Assembly (NCBI GenBank): GCA_000320545.1
Contig: ADNK01000427.1
Location: 48,501-112,500 of the forward strand
From: Bigelowiella natans CCMP2755
Taxonomy: Eukaryota; Cercozoa; Chlorarachniophyceae
Length of the DNA stretch: 64,000 nt
Reading direction: 5' to 3'
Positions 1 to 11,081 of this stretch are shown piece after piece. Under the pieces are notes generated by a model that saw only the letters and a program-made list of their open reading frames with translations, was not told the DNA's origin and searched no databases. Positions within the stretch are counted from its first letter, which is position 1. Every line of letters begins with the position of its first letter. Both the position numbers and the translations under genes were made by a program.

Positions 1-24
1 GAAATAACTTTACATTGTTTTCAG

Positions 25-114
25 CCGAGATATAGAAGGAGGCGATTCAGCCGATACCGCCCTCGCTACAGATCTAGCTATGGAAATCGTCGTGCTGTAT
101 ACAAACCATATTAG
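25..114 (+). CDS. 3'-terminal exon of an Arg/Tyr-rich protein (partial)
   Basis: An acceptor (TTTTCAG) ends at 24 and is followed by about 29 open codons that stop at TAG 112-114. The peptide is dominated by Arg, Tyr and Ser (for example PRYRRRRFSRYRPRYRSSYG), the kind of tail seen in SR-like or other RNA-binding proteins. The rest of the gene lies left of the window, so its function cannot be assigned. The composition is seen directly; the RNA-binding role is inference. Confidence 0.55.
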   Translation, partial: PRYRRRRFSRYRPRYRSSYGNRRAVYKPY

Positions 115-316
115 AAGGTCTAGCGCTACAACCTTCACAGCACGGACTGAATTGGAGTAGATAGGCAGTCATGATCTGAATTCGGAGATTGCGAAAAAAT
201 GATAGGGATTCCGTGAAATACCACTGTAAAACTTAAAACACGATTCCATTTTTAACCTAGTCTCCTTGAAGTCCAGCTCCTTTTTTTGCTTTCCCCTTTC
301 TCTGTGTTGTCGTCCT

Positions 317-317
<1 letters not shown>

Positions 318-380
<63 letters not shown>

Positions 381-402
381 TTTCTATCTCTCTCTCTCCT
401 GT
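318..402. repeat. (CT)n microsatellite
   Basis: A long run of CT dinucleotides with a few interruptions (single A or T changes), lying outside any gene model. Confidence 0.9.
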
Positions 403-867
403 TCTCCACTTCCCTTCCCTCTGAATGTCTCATGTCCCCTTCCCCTTCCTGTGTGAGTGGCGGTGGGTGTGCGGAATGTGAATGAAGTTGCCGAAGTTGT
501 ACCATGAATAAAATTGGACATTCGGTTATCATATCTAGCATACACGCAGATATTACTAGACGCAGTAGCAAGACGATAGCAATGCGATACAACGCATGTA
601 CGTACTGTATGATAGCATAAAACTGCTGTCTAGCTGTGTCTGTGCATCGCGCTCGTTCACGTACACGTACACACATCTAGCTAGACATCTCGCACACCGT
701 GCGATCGAGCGTACGAAGCCTGCATTCAATGTGTGTGTTCATTGCACACACGAGATGATCGACGGATGCTGTCAATTGAGAAATTTGAAAATTTCAACAG
801 TCGTCATTCCAAAATGTGGCTTGTAGAGCTCTAGTACGCTCTAGCGTTAGCTGGATCGAGAGCTTAG

Positions 868-1643
868 CAATCACAACCAGCAGAAACTTATAACATCAGC
901 TTTGACGTGCATGGTGGCCGCACCAAACTTCATCAAAAAGCTTGGAAAACCACAACAAAGCATTCCACTTTGCATGTGCACTCCGGTGGACTCTGACGAG
1001 CTCCTGCATGCTAGCCTGGTGGCTTCCAGTGCGCTCAAACACCTTCACAACCAGCAGAAATTTGCAACATTGGCTCTGCGAGCATGCCAGCATGGCGACC
1101 GCACCACAATTTTTTTTTTCAAAAAGCTTGGAAAACCACAAAAAAACATTGCCATGCATTGCGAATGCACTCTGGTGGACTCTGACGAGCTTCTGCTGGC
1201 TTCCAATGCGCTCAAACACCCTTTTGCGTTGTGTTGAAAATTGAAGCGCGCAAAAGGTGCAAAAACTCGATTTTGAAATTTTTTTGCAACGCGACGTTCA
1301 TTCTCAAAAAAATGTTTTTTTGCTCCGAAATTCAAACCGTGTACGTGTAACATTAGTTTGCCAAAAGTGTGCGCGATGCTCAATTGTGGATTTGCATGTC
1401 GTGCGATCGAGCCATCATGTTCAAAACAGCGTGAGAATTTTCCAAATCTGAGGGTTGGAAAAATGACAAAAAAAACCTGCAAAACCGCATGCAGAGCAGG
1501 AAATGCGCGCGCGCGTGCGCCCTGAAACTTGCTCGAGCGTTGTTTCTCATCATGTTCGAAAGTTTTCAAGCGTCACTTGGTGTGGTGTTGCGTTGCATGC
1601 TGCAGCACCCAGAGTGTTACATGGTTTCTGCTGGTTGTGATGC
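868..1643. repeat. Inverted-repeat-bounded block with internal ~175-bp tandem duplication
   Basis: The motif ATCACAACCAGCAGAAAC at about 870 recurs inverted at about 1625-1642 (GTTTCTGCTGGTTGTGAT). Inside, a unit of about 175 bp runs from about 870 and is repeated from about 1045, with shared stretches such as AAAAAGCTTGGAAAACCACA and GGTGGACTCTGACGAGCT. This looks like a non-autonomous foldback or MITE-like element, but I could not define target-site duplications. Confidence 0.5.
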
Positions 1644-2415
1644 CTAGAATGCTACAATAATCGAATGCTGCCGCGGCTGCAGCGCTCAAATTGCATGTGC
1701 TAGTGTGGTTATTTGTTTCGGCAATGATGTGCTGTCATGTGCATGTACGTGAGACGGATGTAATTGATCAATTAAATTTATTCAATGGTCATCCTCAGTT
1801 ACAGATCATTGTGTAGGCCTATGCACACAATGCAGCGGCGCTGATGTTGAAGCTGTTGGCTTCCGCTACAATGCATTGGATGTGTTTGCATGCAATCAAA
1901 TACGCCATTGTTTCGGTCTGGAACGATCGCACATTTCGTGCAGCATGCAGTTCGTGTTTCCTTCTCATCACATGTAGCGTCAATTTTGTGTTTCCACATT
2001 TGCGTGCAAGGTCATGTGCAGCCAGGGTTGCTGTGTAGACAAGTAGAGCCAGCTGTGCTAGTGTGCGCGAATATGTGACAATCTCTCTCTCTCGTCTTGA
2101 GACTTTTTCATGTCATTGTATATCTAGATATGTCCATTATGCTAGTTATTGTATGGCTTGCAGTTGATTGTGGAGTCTTGTCTGTTGTGGTGCGAACTGT
2201 GCCTACGCAGCTAATGAGCAGGTGATCAATGTCCTTGAGTATACGAGTGCGCCACATGCGTGGAAATGAGCTTCATCTTGTTGGCATTAGTTACGCGATG
2301 GGATGAGGCTCCCGACTGCGTTTCCAGTATGTGCGCCACGCATAAGACAAGCATAGTAAAAATTAGTTGCAAATAAAATCATCGTACTGTGCGAATCAAG
2401 TTCACATTTTATGCA

Positions 2416-4383
2416 TTATGTTGATTTTCCTTCAACAATTTCTTCCATCATCCAGTCTTCGATGTCCGAGATCCAACCCTTGAGTTGTTCATCATTCTCG
2501 GCTCCAGTGACTTTTGAAAGATTCGTTACCAAAGATCGCACTCCTTTTGTCAAAAGTATTGCTCAAAAACCAGGGAAACTTTATTGGTAAAATGGCACCT
2601 TCAGCATCATATGTAAACCAGTCGAGCTTCTTCATATCTGTCTGTCCAGGATTCGAGAGTATTTCGTTTAAAGCATCTACGAAATCAGGTTTTAGACAAT
2701 CGCTGAAAACCTGAATTGAAATTGGTACGGAACATTTCAAAATATGGGATACTTAAACTTTGTTGTTGTGCAACCACCTTTCCCTCATACACTCGGCCTT
2801 TTCTTGCGTCTAAATGAATCGTCATCAAAGCCCATGGGAATCTGCGCGAAAACTCCACGCTGAAAGCTGGGGAACTACCAAACCTATGGTGAGGTTATAT
2901 GGAGCTCCTTCATCCTTTTCGTCCAGACTAGAAAATATTTGTGCAGCGTAGAGAATTCTCACCTCCATTCCCATTCCCGGCTATTTTGGTACTCCTCTTT
3001 GACCTTAACGTTAATAACATATGCGTCACGAAACGTAAATTAAAACTATCAAAATAAAAGCTTACCTCTGGGATTGCTAACGCCTCGTCTTGAGAAATTG
3101 TTGCCCTATTCATTGATATGACAAGATTTAACTCTGAGCACATCATCGCTGTAATCATACAGGTCCTACATTTGGGCATCAGCAACTCTTTGTCTCAAGA
3201 ACTCAGTTTCCAACGCCTCCACAAAATCTGAAACAGCACCGATATAGTATGACAAAGAAATCGAATGATAGATACACTAGGGCACACTATATAAACTGAG
3301 AATACCTTCGTGGGTGATGTCCGGGTTTACCTCAATTAAGTTCTTGACTCTAGATTTCACACTTGAGATACCTATAAGGCACCTAGATTCATTACTTTGA
3401 AGGTCAGAAGAAAGAGCACGCTACCCTTCGACTTGAGCTTCGTCGCATCAGGAGTGAGGTAGCTGCAACGTGGTGTATATCATGAGAAATTGGACTTACA
3501 AAGTAATGCTGTTAGCCTGTGAACCTGCTCAATGCATTAGTATCCACGTTGAGAAGCATTGTGCCTACGTGTAGAACATGATGAAGCAATAAGAACGAAA
3601 TCTATTCGTTATGCGTCCACTGTGTTTGACCATGATGAAGCGATCTTAGCCTTCCTGTTGTGGAATCGTTCTTTAACTTGTAGGCCGACCCGGAAATCTA
3701 ATAAATACGAAAGCTTAATGCAAAAGATATCCGTCCCTCGATTTTTTGGGTGGAAAACAAAAGTGGGAGCAGAACGCACTGAGATTATGTCGATACATTG
3801 AGAGATTACCTTATAAGATGCACCGTCGTAATTTACTTCAATGTCATTGCGGCCTTTTCGAGAGATGATATCCCATAACTTCAAGTAGACGCATATTTTC
3901 GACTAAAATGTTTATCTTAGAGTTATTAGTACCCGAAGCTTGAGCTTCTATATCAAGACGGCTGAGGGCTGCTGTTAAAATCTGCACATAGAAAGCATAT
4001 TGGGTCTTATTATTTGACATTTTACTGGCAATTCCACAAAATTGTACCTCATTATTAATACTCTTGAAATCGACCGATGGAGCTTCTACCGCACTTCCAC
4101 TAGAGGGTATTTCATTAAGGAATGAGAAACATGTGTTGCCTAGATCCTGAAATAAAACATATTCAATTATGGTGTATCGATCGATATTGATGCATCAACC
4201 CTACCTGATAGACAGCGCCACCGCCGCTGGCTCGGCGACATAAAGCAATGCCATCTTCTTCCATTTTCTGCACACTATTTACGTGATGTTACCATCAAGA
4301 TTTGCTTTCCAACTTTTCTCGTTTTTTAGGGTTATCATTATGTGAGAGAGTGATCAGATCATTCTGCGCATGAATGTATGACG

Positions 4384-4425
<42 letters not shown>

Positions 4426-5178
4426 GAATTCTCACCGACATTCCTTCCATGGATTCTGATGTCTCCCTTTTGAACAATTACTATGTTAGCTATCTTGACT
4501 TCTCCTAAAATTTTGTCTCTGGGAAAGAATATGCAATATCGTACACACTCTCTTCTCTCATTTGTCCTTCGTGGTGGTCGTTGGAAATTTGTTGTACTAC
4601 CGATTACTATAGTTTTATCATTTCGATAAGATAACATGACCTGCATACAGACACAATAGGTCTCATCAGACTATTTTTAGGAAATAGGCTTGTATTTTGA
4701 ACTACCGCGCGGCCCAGCGATGCTGTCTTAAATAAATACTGCTCGAGCGCCAAGTTAACAAAGATATCCGTACATTTAGACCTAGATATGCTTATTTATA
4801 TGCTTACGATCCACGCATAATATAGTTTGAATTATACCTGAGGATGAGCGGTTTTTCTGAATTGATGAGATCGATTATGGATTCTGATTTACCCGCGTGT
4901 GTCGATAAAGAGCTCGCCCTATACAACGGCGAGCCAAAGCCCCGTTTAAGGGTAGAAATTTTGTTCGATTTTAATTGTAATCCGCGCCAATATTTGTGGC
5001 CGGTACGATCCTGGAAGGCTTTTCGAACAACGGACCGTCGCAGGTTATATGCGGGATAGAGACCGTAGGAAAGCATCATCGTGCAAGATATGATTGCTGC
5101 CAAACCGTAACAGTTGGAAGACGTCGAGAAGCTTAGGGACTTTGGAAAGGAATTTTTCCCTCCGTAAGCGCCATACAT
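2416..5178 (-). CDS. lplA: Lipoate-protein ligase A (LplA/LIPT1 family), 18 exons
   Basis: Ligates free lipoic acid, via lipoyl-AMP, to the lipoyl domains of 2-oxoacid dehydrogenases and glycine-cleavage H protein. Exons read 5'-3' (plus coordinates): 4838-5178, 4706-4781, 4601-4640, 4436-4466, 4205-4274, 4048-4146, 3933-3981, 3810-3853, 3631-3697, 3525-3564, 3425-3462, 3306-3371, 3170-3227, 3066-3105, 2963-3003, 2778-2883, 2599-2710, 2416-2510. Phases close perfectly, giving about 470 aa. Family motifs: NLALEQYLF, IVIGRHQNPWKEC, CRRASGGGAVYQDLGNTCFS, ASGRND, ISGSAY, HHGTMLLNVD, GISSVKSRVKNL, WEWRFG. Start is ATG 5178, downstream of an in-frame stop; no earlier ATG exists. The first ~95 residues are an extra leader: a ~20-residue hydrophobic segment (about residues 23-44), then an Arg/Lys/Ser-rich stretch, suggesting organelle targeting. 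Divergent from PWP1. Confidence 0.93.
4387..4421. repeat. (AG)n microsatellite in an lplA intron
   Basis: A run of GA dinucleotides inside the 4275-4435 intron, just 3' of the donor as transcribed. Confidence 0.9.
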
Positions 5179-5742
5179 CCAAGATCTCGTGTCGAGTCGT
5201 ATCCCCCTTTTAATCAAGAATAATGATGGTTTGCTCGCGTAGATCTATCTGCACGTGCACGTCGGGGGGAGGACGAGAGCAGGGATCGAAGTGTGAAGAG
5301 CAAGATGATAAGTGAAGTGCAATGTTCTATAATTATAAGTACGAATGACATCAAACACATACGAGCGACAAAGAAATTTTGCACTTAACAATTAATATCG
5401 GCGAATTGGGTTGCCAGAATAATGAAATATTGCCGAATGACGACAGGGATTAATTTTTCGCTTGAAGTCTTGCAACCCAACACCCGAAGCAGCAGCTGTA
5501 CGTGCGGCAGTGCAAGCAAGCGGAGGGGGAACAAAGAACCTCGGCTAGAATAACAACAGGAACAGGGGGAAACAGAAGAAATAGAACCAGGTAAAGAAGA
5601 ATGCAGACAGGTGTGTGGTGTAGCATCTGGAACGTGAAAACGATGTGGACATTTCCTCCTTTATTGAACTAGCTACCCATTGTTGTTTCAGATTGTGCTC
5701 TGGTTTAATTGGTATCATCTTGATCATTCGACAGGCTAGAGC
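5179..5742. promoter_or_regulatory. Divergent spacer between lplA and PWP1
   Basis: About 560 bp separate the two start codons, transcribed outward. It presumably holds both 5' leaders and promoters. I see no TATA box or other recognisable element. Confidence 0.4.
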
Positions 5743-7521
5743 ATGATTACCACTTTGTGTTGGGTTCCTCGGAACTCTCTGCGCGCTGTTCCCTCCGCAG
5801 TAAAACCATCCGAGGAGGAGATGAGAGCGATGATGGAACAGCTCGGCATGGACGACGAGGAGAAAGCACAGCCGTCCACTGGGTGGGTCTCTTCGATTAA
5901 TAATTACTAGGTTCGTTAATAATTCACCAAGATCTAATATCAGTGCAAGTATGGAAGAAGACGAGGGCACAGATGCGAAAAAGGGAACGGTGGGGGACAT
6001 TGCTGAAGAGCTTAAAATGGATGATTATGACAAGGAAGATCAAGGTTTCAATTTGCTTGCGCCTTCCAGCGGCAGATGTAAAGAGCGACAATTTCTTAGG
6101 TGTGAGCATGTTTCTGGGCGGGAGAAACTTGACTGTTCATAACAGTAACAGTAACGATCCCTACATCACGGTAATCATTGACGAATCGCATTTCATAATA
6201 AGTAGTCATGTGCAAGAAGTATTATAAGCTGCATCACCCACATTCAGGCACAAGACCCCGATGAAGACTCAGAGGAAGATGACGCAGTCATAAGCTCCAC
6301 GGACTTTGTCCTACTTGCTGGCCATACAGAACAAGTATTCAATTAAGAAGTTTGTCCCTTGTTCATATTAATGGATGTACCTCTGTTTTTTTAATTAATA
6401 AGGAATACAGCTCAGTGGAGGTCCACGTATTCGATAAGGAAGAGAGTTCGATCTATGTGCACCACAACATCGTCATTCCTTCATTCCCGCTTTCGACGGC
6501 ATATATAAGACCAAGCACAGCTTCAAGCGGGAATGACAATGCACCGCTAAACTTCGTAGCAGTCGGCACTTTCGAACCAGGTGGATCAAGGCAAATGTTC
6601 ATGATGAATGAGGGCACAATGCAATCAAAATTTTATTTATTGTAGGAATTGAAATCTGGAATTTAGATATGGTCAACGCTATGGAACCAACTGTCTGTTT
6701 GGGAGGAAGAGAAGCACCGAAACCAGTCACGATGTCAAGAAAGAAACGTCCTGGTAACAAGAAAAAAAAGGGCAAGAAGAAGAAGAAGGGCCTGAAGGAA
6801 TTAATGATGGGTGAGCTGAAAAAAGGTGAGAAATAAAAAGTTCATCTTTCCAGACTCTTTAAAAATATGTACAAAATGCAGATAATAATTGTTGATGGAA
6901 CATTAGGTAGCCACAGTGCTGCCGTTATGACCCTATCCTCGAATGGTTTCGACAAGTAAGAATTACATCAACATTTTTTTTCTTTTTCGCACGATTTGTT
7001 CGAGATCAAAATTTCCTTTGTGAATATGAAAAGATGCTGCTGCATCATATCTCCACGAATCAATGTTTCTCATAATTGCAGATCTTGTCTGGCCAGTGGT
7101 TCAGCAGATAATTCGGTCAAAATTTGGGACATCAACACACAGGCATGTAAAAATACCTTTGGTCACCACTCTGATAAGGTAGCTTGTAATATAACATCGA
7201 AGTTTCACAACAGTAGAATACAGAATGATTACCATGTTGATGCTCATGTGATATGTAACATGCAGGTCCAATCTGTGGAGTGGAATCCAACGGAGGCTGC
7301 CATTCTTCTGACAGGGGGGTAAGTTGTGATTTAGTTGAGTGCAGACCAAACCTTGAGATTCACACAATCGCAAAGTTTTCGTAATTGTCCAAACTGATCT
7401 TTTCCGACATGATTCTATGCTACAGATATGATGGCAACGCGTGCTGTTTGGATATCAGAGACAGCAAGTCGATCAAGAGATATAAAAGTATTTTCAAATG
7501 AAGAGTATTTATATCATATGA

Positions 7522-7584
<63 letters not shown>

Positions 7585-8335
7585 GTATGTACTGTTTTGT
7601 TGTGTTTCCTTCATAAATTATTGCCTCACCATTAGTTGACGGCGAGGTTCAGAGTATGAGTTGGAACCCGAACAACCCGGCTATATTTGCAGCTTCTAGC
7701 GATACGGTGATCGCCTGAAAACCCTATGATTTTACAGTCAATTTCTTCTGATTATCATTTAAATTGCAGGGAGTTATCATGTTTTATGATGTTCGGAAGG
7801 GATCTCAGACAAAACCGCTTTTTACGATAGGGTATGGAGACAAATATTAACACATGATCTAATTTCACAAAGAGTGAATATGATCATTATCTTTAAGATG
7901 TGAAATTATACCGAATACATACATCAGTGCGCACGACGGTGAAGTCGGAGGTGTATGTTTCAACCCAAGCAGTCGATACCCTCACATGCTGGCTTCTTGT
8001 TCCGAGGACAAGACTGTCAAAATTTGGGATCTGAGATCGAAACCTGTGTGCATCGAGAAGAAAGAAATGAAAATTGGCCAGGTGAGTTTATTGATATGTA
8101 AATTCTGGTAAATTCATCTTATTATTTAACGCATCACCAGGTGTTAACCATTGAGTTCAACAAGGAAGATCCGGAAATTCTTGCGGCAGGTGGCTCCGAA
8201 GGTAAATTATACTTATGATAATATCTCATGTTGATAACCACATAAATTGACAAATTAGGAAAAGTTGCATTGTGGGACATTGCCTCAAGTCCAACAATAG
8301 TTAAAAAATATCCGATGCCCAAGACAAAAAAGTGA
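5743..8335 (+). CDS. PWP1: PWP1 periodic-tryptophan WD40 protein, 15 exons
   Basis: A WD40 nucleolar protein of ribosome biogenesis. Exons: 5743-5882, 5944-6044, 6070-6170, 6248-6334, 6403-6580, 6646-6825, 6907-6955, 7082-7178, 7266-7318, 7426-7487, 7636-7706, 7770-7831, 7928-8081, 8141-8201, 8259-8335; phases close, about 490 aa (human PWP1 is about 500). The N-terminus MITTLCWVPRNSLRAVP matches the family start. Then come an acidic patch (MDDYDKED), a conserved NDPYIT, VEVHVFDKEESS...YVHHN, a Lys-rich stretch, and WD repeats (SGSADNSVKIWDI, NPAIFAASSDT, SCSEDKTVKIWDLRSK). The intron after 6044 is only 25 nt (or 31 nt using the next AG), yet is required to keep the conserved frame. An (AC)n tract lies in intron 10. 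Confidence 0.92.
7525..7584. repeat. (AC)n microsatellite in a PWP1 intron
   Basis: About 30 AC units with one interruption, between exons 7426-7487 and 7636-7706. Confidence 0.9.
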
Positions 8336-9266
8336 TTAATCTGTGATTCTATTGCATAGCTAAAGTTCAATGGCTAAGGTGTGTCGTATTTTATGTTTGC
8401 ACTTTGACCAATAAACACAAGGCCATATGATTGAATTGCCAGATGACCGTAGTGTGTTTGCCGCATAGCGTACGTTGTATGTTTCATTGTCTGCTTTGCG
8501 GCGGGCGGGTATAAGAACATCGCAGAAAGCTGATATGTGATAAAATCAAGAATATGCGATCAATGTGCGCGCTGCCAGCTTCTACGTACACATGCATCGC
8601 ACGGCAACAGCGCAGCGTGTGGAATATGATAGACCACGTAAAACTATATATGTACAGTATAAATAGACACAGTACTGTGTGTAAAATTACTGTGTCTATT
8701 GTGAATGCATGCGCAGCAATGATAAGCGCAAATGATTTCTGCACGGCCTACATACCAAATAACTTAAGATACGTGGCAGTAGCAGCAGCTCATTTGCCAA
8801 TAGTTCACAAGGGTTATTGTGTGACATCTAGCTTGGTGCTTGACTACCAAGCTACGCTTCGCTGTCTAAATCTAGACGTGACAACGCACCCGCCGCTACG
8901 TTAGCGGCTTGTGCGAACCTTTCATCATCATTGGAATTGCGACTATACGACGACTGTATGCATCAATGCAAGCTAACTAGCTAAGCTAGCGCATGCCTGA
9001 ACTCTATTTGACTAGCCTAGTTGACTTGAACCGCTGCTCATACTGACCCCTATTTGTGGCATGCCGTATGATACAAGCATTATGTTCGCACACGTATCTA
9101 ATGATAATTGAAGTTTGAGATTCTGATTTGCTATGATAAGAGCTTTGGTTGCGCTCATATATACGACTATTGCACAAATCTAATGATTAAAAAATGTCTA
9201 AAAACAACGAACCGTGTGCACTATTGTCCCATAGGCAATACTTTATCGAGCATCCCACTTGGAAAC
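8336..9266. other. Convergent intergenic region with a perfect inverted repeat
   Basis: Lies between the 3' ends of PWP1 and the MTHFR-like gene. It contains AATAGACACAGTA at 8662-8674 and its perfect inverse at 8688-8700. The remainder is rich in CTAG and TGCA words. A 116-codon plus-strand frame (8554-8904) shows no protein-like composition. Confidence 0.5.
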
Positions 9267-10492
9267 TTAGGGAGCGGAAACTCTTGCAGACTCTTCCCGT
9301 GATTCTTTCAGCATTTCCATCCACTGTAAAGTTACTTCAAGGCCTCCAAGGGAGAAAATATGAAAGTGGCAACTCTCAACTGAGTTAATAATGTGCTCTG
9401 GAGTTAAAGCAGACACTAAATTCGAGAGTTCGAAACCATGAGTTTGGATCATTCGCAGACTTGTAGAAATTCCACAGATTTTAGCGAAGCGAACGAGACT
9501 TGCGGCATCAGAAGGCCCTACAGTTCCAACCCACATTTTCATGGGAGCATGAAATCTAACGGAATGAAGACATTGGTTGATGATTGCCGCCGAGAAACAT
9601 GGCTGTGATACCAGGCACATGTCAAGTGCCTTTTCTTTCCACGACATAGACTGCTGATCTTTCATCCATTCGATTTTCTCAAGCAAGCTTTCCACATGAT
9701 GGGGATCATTCACGTTGCCCTCTGTTATTGTACACAATGCAGTCTCTCATTTAAATTTACGAATCATTTCATGCAATGTATTAAAATATGTAATGGTAAC
9801 CTGGATGCAGAGCGCAGCCAACTCGCTTCACTCCAATTTCTTGCAGTATTCCAGATTCAAGAACTTGCATGGAATTATCTAGAGGCCCGAGAGGTTTGGG
9901 CACATCTCCTCCTATGAGGAAGATCTCCCGTATTCCCATTTTCCCCCAGAATCGTAACACATTCTCTAGCTCTTTCCAACTTGAAAATCTACGAACAGGT
10001 ACGTGGGGTACTGGCGAGCAATCTAAAGCAAGAAGATCCTCCGCAACTGTCGTAATCTTCTTTGCATCGTCGTTTTGAACATAAGGTATGTACACACGTC
10101 CTTTGTAGCGACGAAGGGCCGGGATCGATTTCAATTTTTCCGATAGATGTGTGACTTCCACGGACATTTCAAGCTGCATGTTTCGATATTGGTTTTCCTC
10201 CTCCTTGACATGCAATGTGCTAAGATATTGTCTGAGGTATGGTATCCATCGTTTCCTCGCCTATAAAGAATAATTATGGTATGTGGTAACTACTTCAGTC
10301 CTGTTTTATCAATGGGATAGCACTTGTAGCTATGAAGTTCGCACGTACCTTCGATGTCACACCCCACATCATCATCTTTCCCCCATCTATTTAATAATTC
10401 CGTCAAGAGGGGACGGTAGGCAATACTTCATATGGATCCTTGGGCTCCGTCTTAAACACCAAACGTGGATTTAAACCACCATTCTCACTATC
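9267..10492 (-). CDS. Methylenetetrahydrofolate-reductase-like protein (5' end unresolved)
   Basis: Exons 5'-3': 10415-10492, 10349-10375, 9801-10260, 9267-9721; phases close over these. Conserved-looking segments are PYEVLPT|MMMWGVTSK, FSSWKELENVLRF, IREIFLIGGDVPKPLGPLD, VKRVGCALHPEGNVNDPHH, LVSQPCFSAAII and MKMWVGTVGPSDAASLVRFA, which recall bacterial-type MetF-like TIM-barrel flavoproteins that reduce 5,10-methylene-THF. A 27-nt exon is flanked by a 39-nt intron. A possible further small exon (about 10524-10547, Pro/Gln-rich) and the start codon lie upstream; no ATG could be tied to the model. Family assignment is from memory of motifs; substrate is inference. Convergent with PWP1 and divergent from the RSP4/6 gene. 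Confidence 0.72.
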
Positions 10493-11081
10493 CTTTTAAG
10501 TCCAAAGGGATCCGCTTCGAATTTTGACTACGTTAGGAGGGGACGGCGGCTGCTGCTATTGTTGTTGTTGTTGTTGTCTTCGTTAAGACTGAGTTTTTGC
10601 TAAGAATTAATCCAGATATTTCCTAGGATTTCCAATACTATTTGAATTTCTAACTACTAACTAACTAGCTAACGCGCCCTTGTGTTCTACACAGAAAATT
10701 CGCATAAATGACCAGGAAAAATCTATAGAATTCACATCGCAAATAGGATGTTGTGGTTGTTGTTTTGCGTATTTGTCACGTATAGATGTAGCAAAGCAGG
10801 CCGTTTTTCCATTCATCAAAATGATTTGGACTCATATCCGTGAGGAGATCTCCGACACCTGAAATATAATGGAAAATTAAGGTGATTTCAATAAATTAAT
10901 TATATATATGATTGTCGTAACTTAAAATTTACAAGATATTACGTTTTCTTAATATCTCTCCAAATCTGAAAATAGGGCTGAAAGCAGGCGTTTTGGCCAA
11001 TCTGAAACGGCAATCACCCCCCACCCTTGCATTGGAGGCCGCTCAGAATCAACAACCGAAGCTAGACTATTTTTGTGACCC
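10493..11081. other. Unresolved stretch between MTHFR-like and radial-spoke genes
   Basis: Probably contains the 5' exons of the MTHFR-like gene (minus) and the promoter of the radial-spoke gene. A minus-strand frame starting at an ATG near 10822 and running to about 10664 could be its first exon but could not be joined in phase. A GTT trinucleotide run lies near 10560. Confidence 0.35.

Larger units (their letters stand above)
115..2415. other. Convergent intergenic region, repeat-rich, no gene found
   Basis: It lies between the 3' end of the Arg/Tyr-rich gene (+) and the 3' end of lplA (-). It holds a CT microsatellite, an inverted-repeat-bounded block at about 868-1643, and one copy (about 1750-1800) of a dispersed repeat seen again near 18140, 18300 and 63830. 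The open frames here have no codon-like pattern and overlap the repeats, so I treat them as noise. Confidence 0.6.

Noticed and set aside
1045-1569. 174-codon minus-strand open frame
   Set aside because: It spans the tandem-duplicated, inverted-repeat block and shows internal repeats and no family motif; better explained as repeat DNA.
5179-5217. Longer lplA start at 5217
   Set aside because: That codon is TTG; the first in-frame ATG is at 5178, with an in-frame stop upstream.
7420-7616. Frames encoding poly-Thr-His or poly-Cys-Val across (AC)n
   Set aside because: Pure microsatellite translations inside a PWP1 intron.
8554-8904. 116-codon plus-strand open frame after PWP1
   Set aside because: Overlaps the inverted repeat and CTAG-rich spacer; composition is not protein-like and there are no splice partners.
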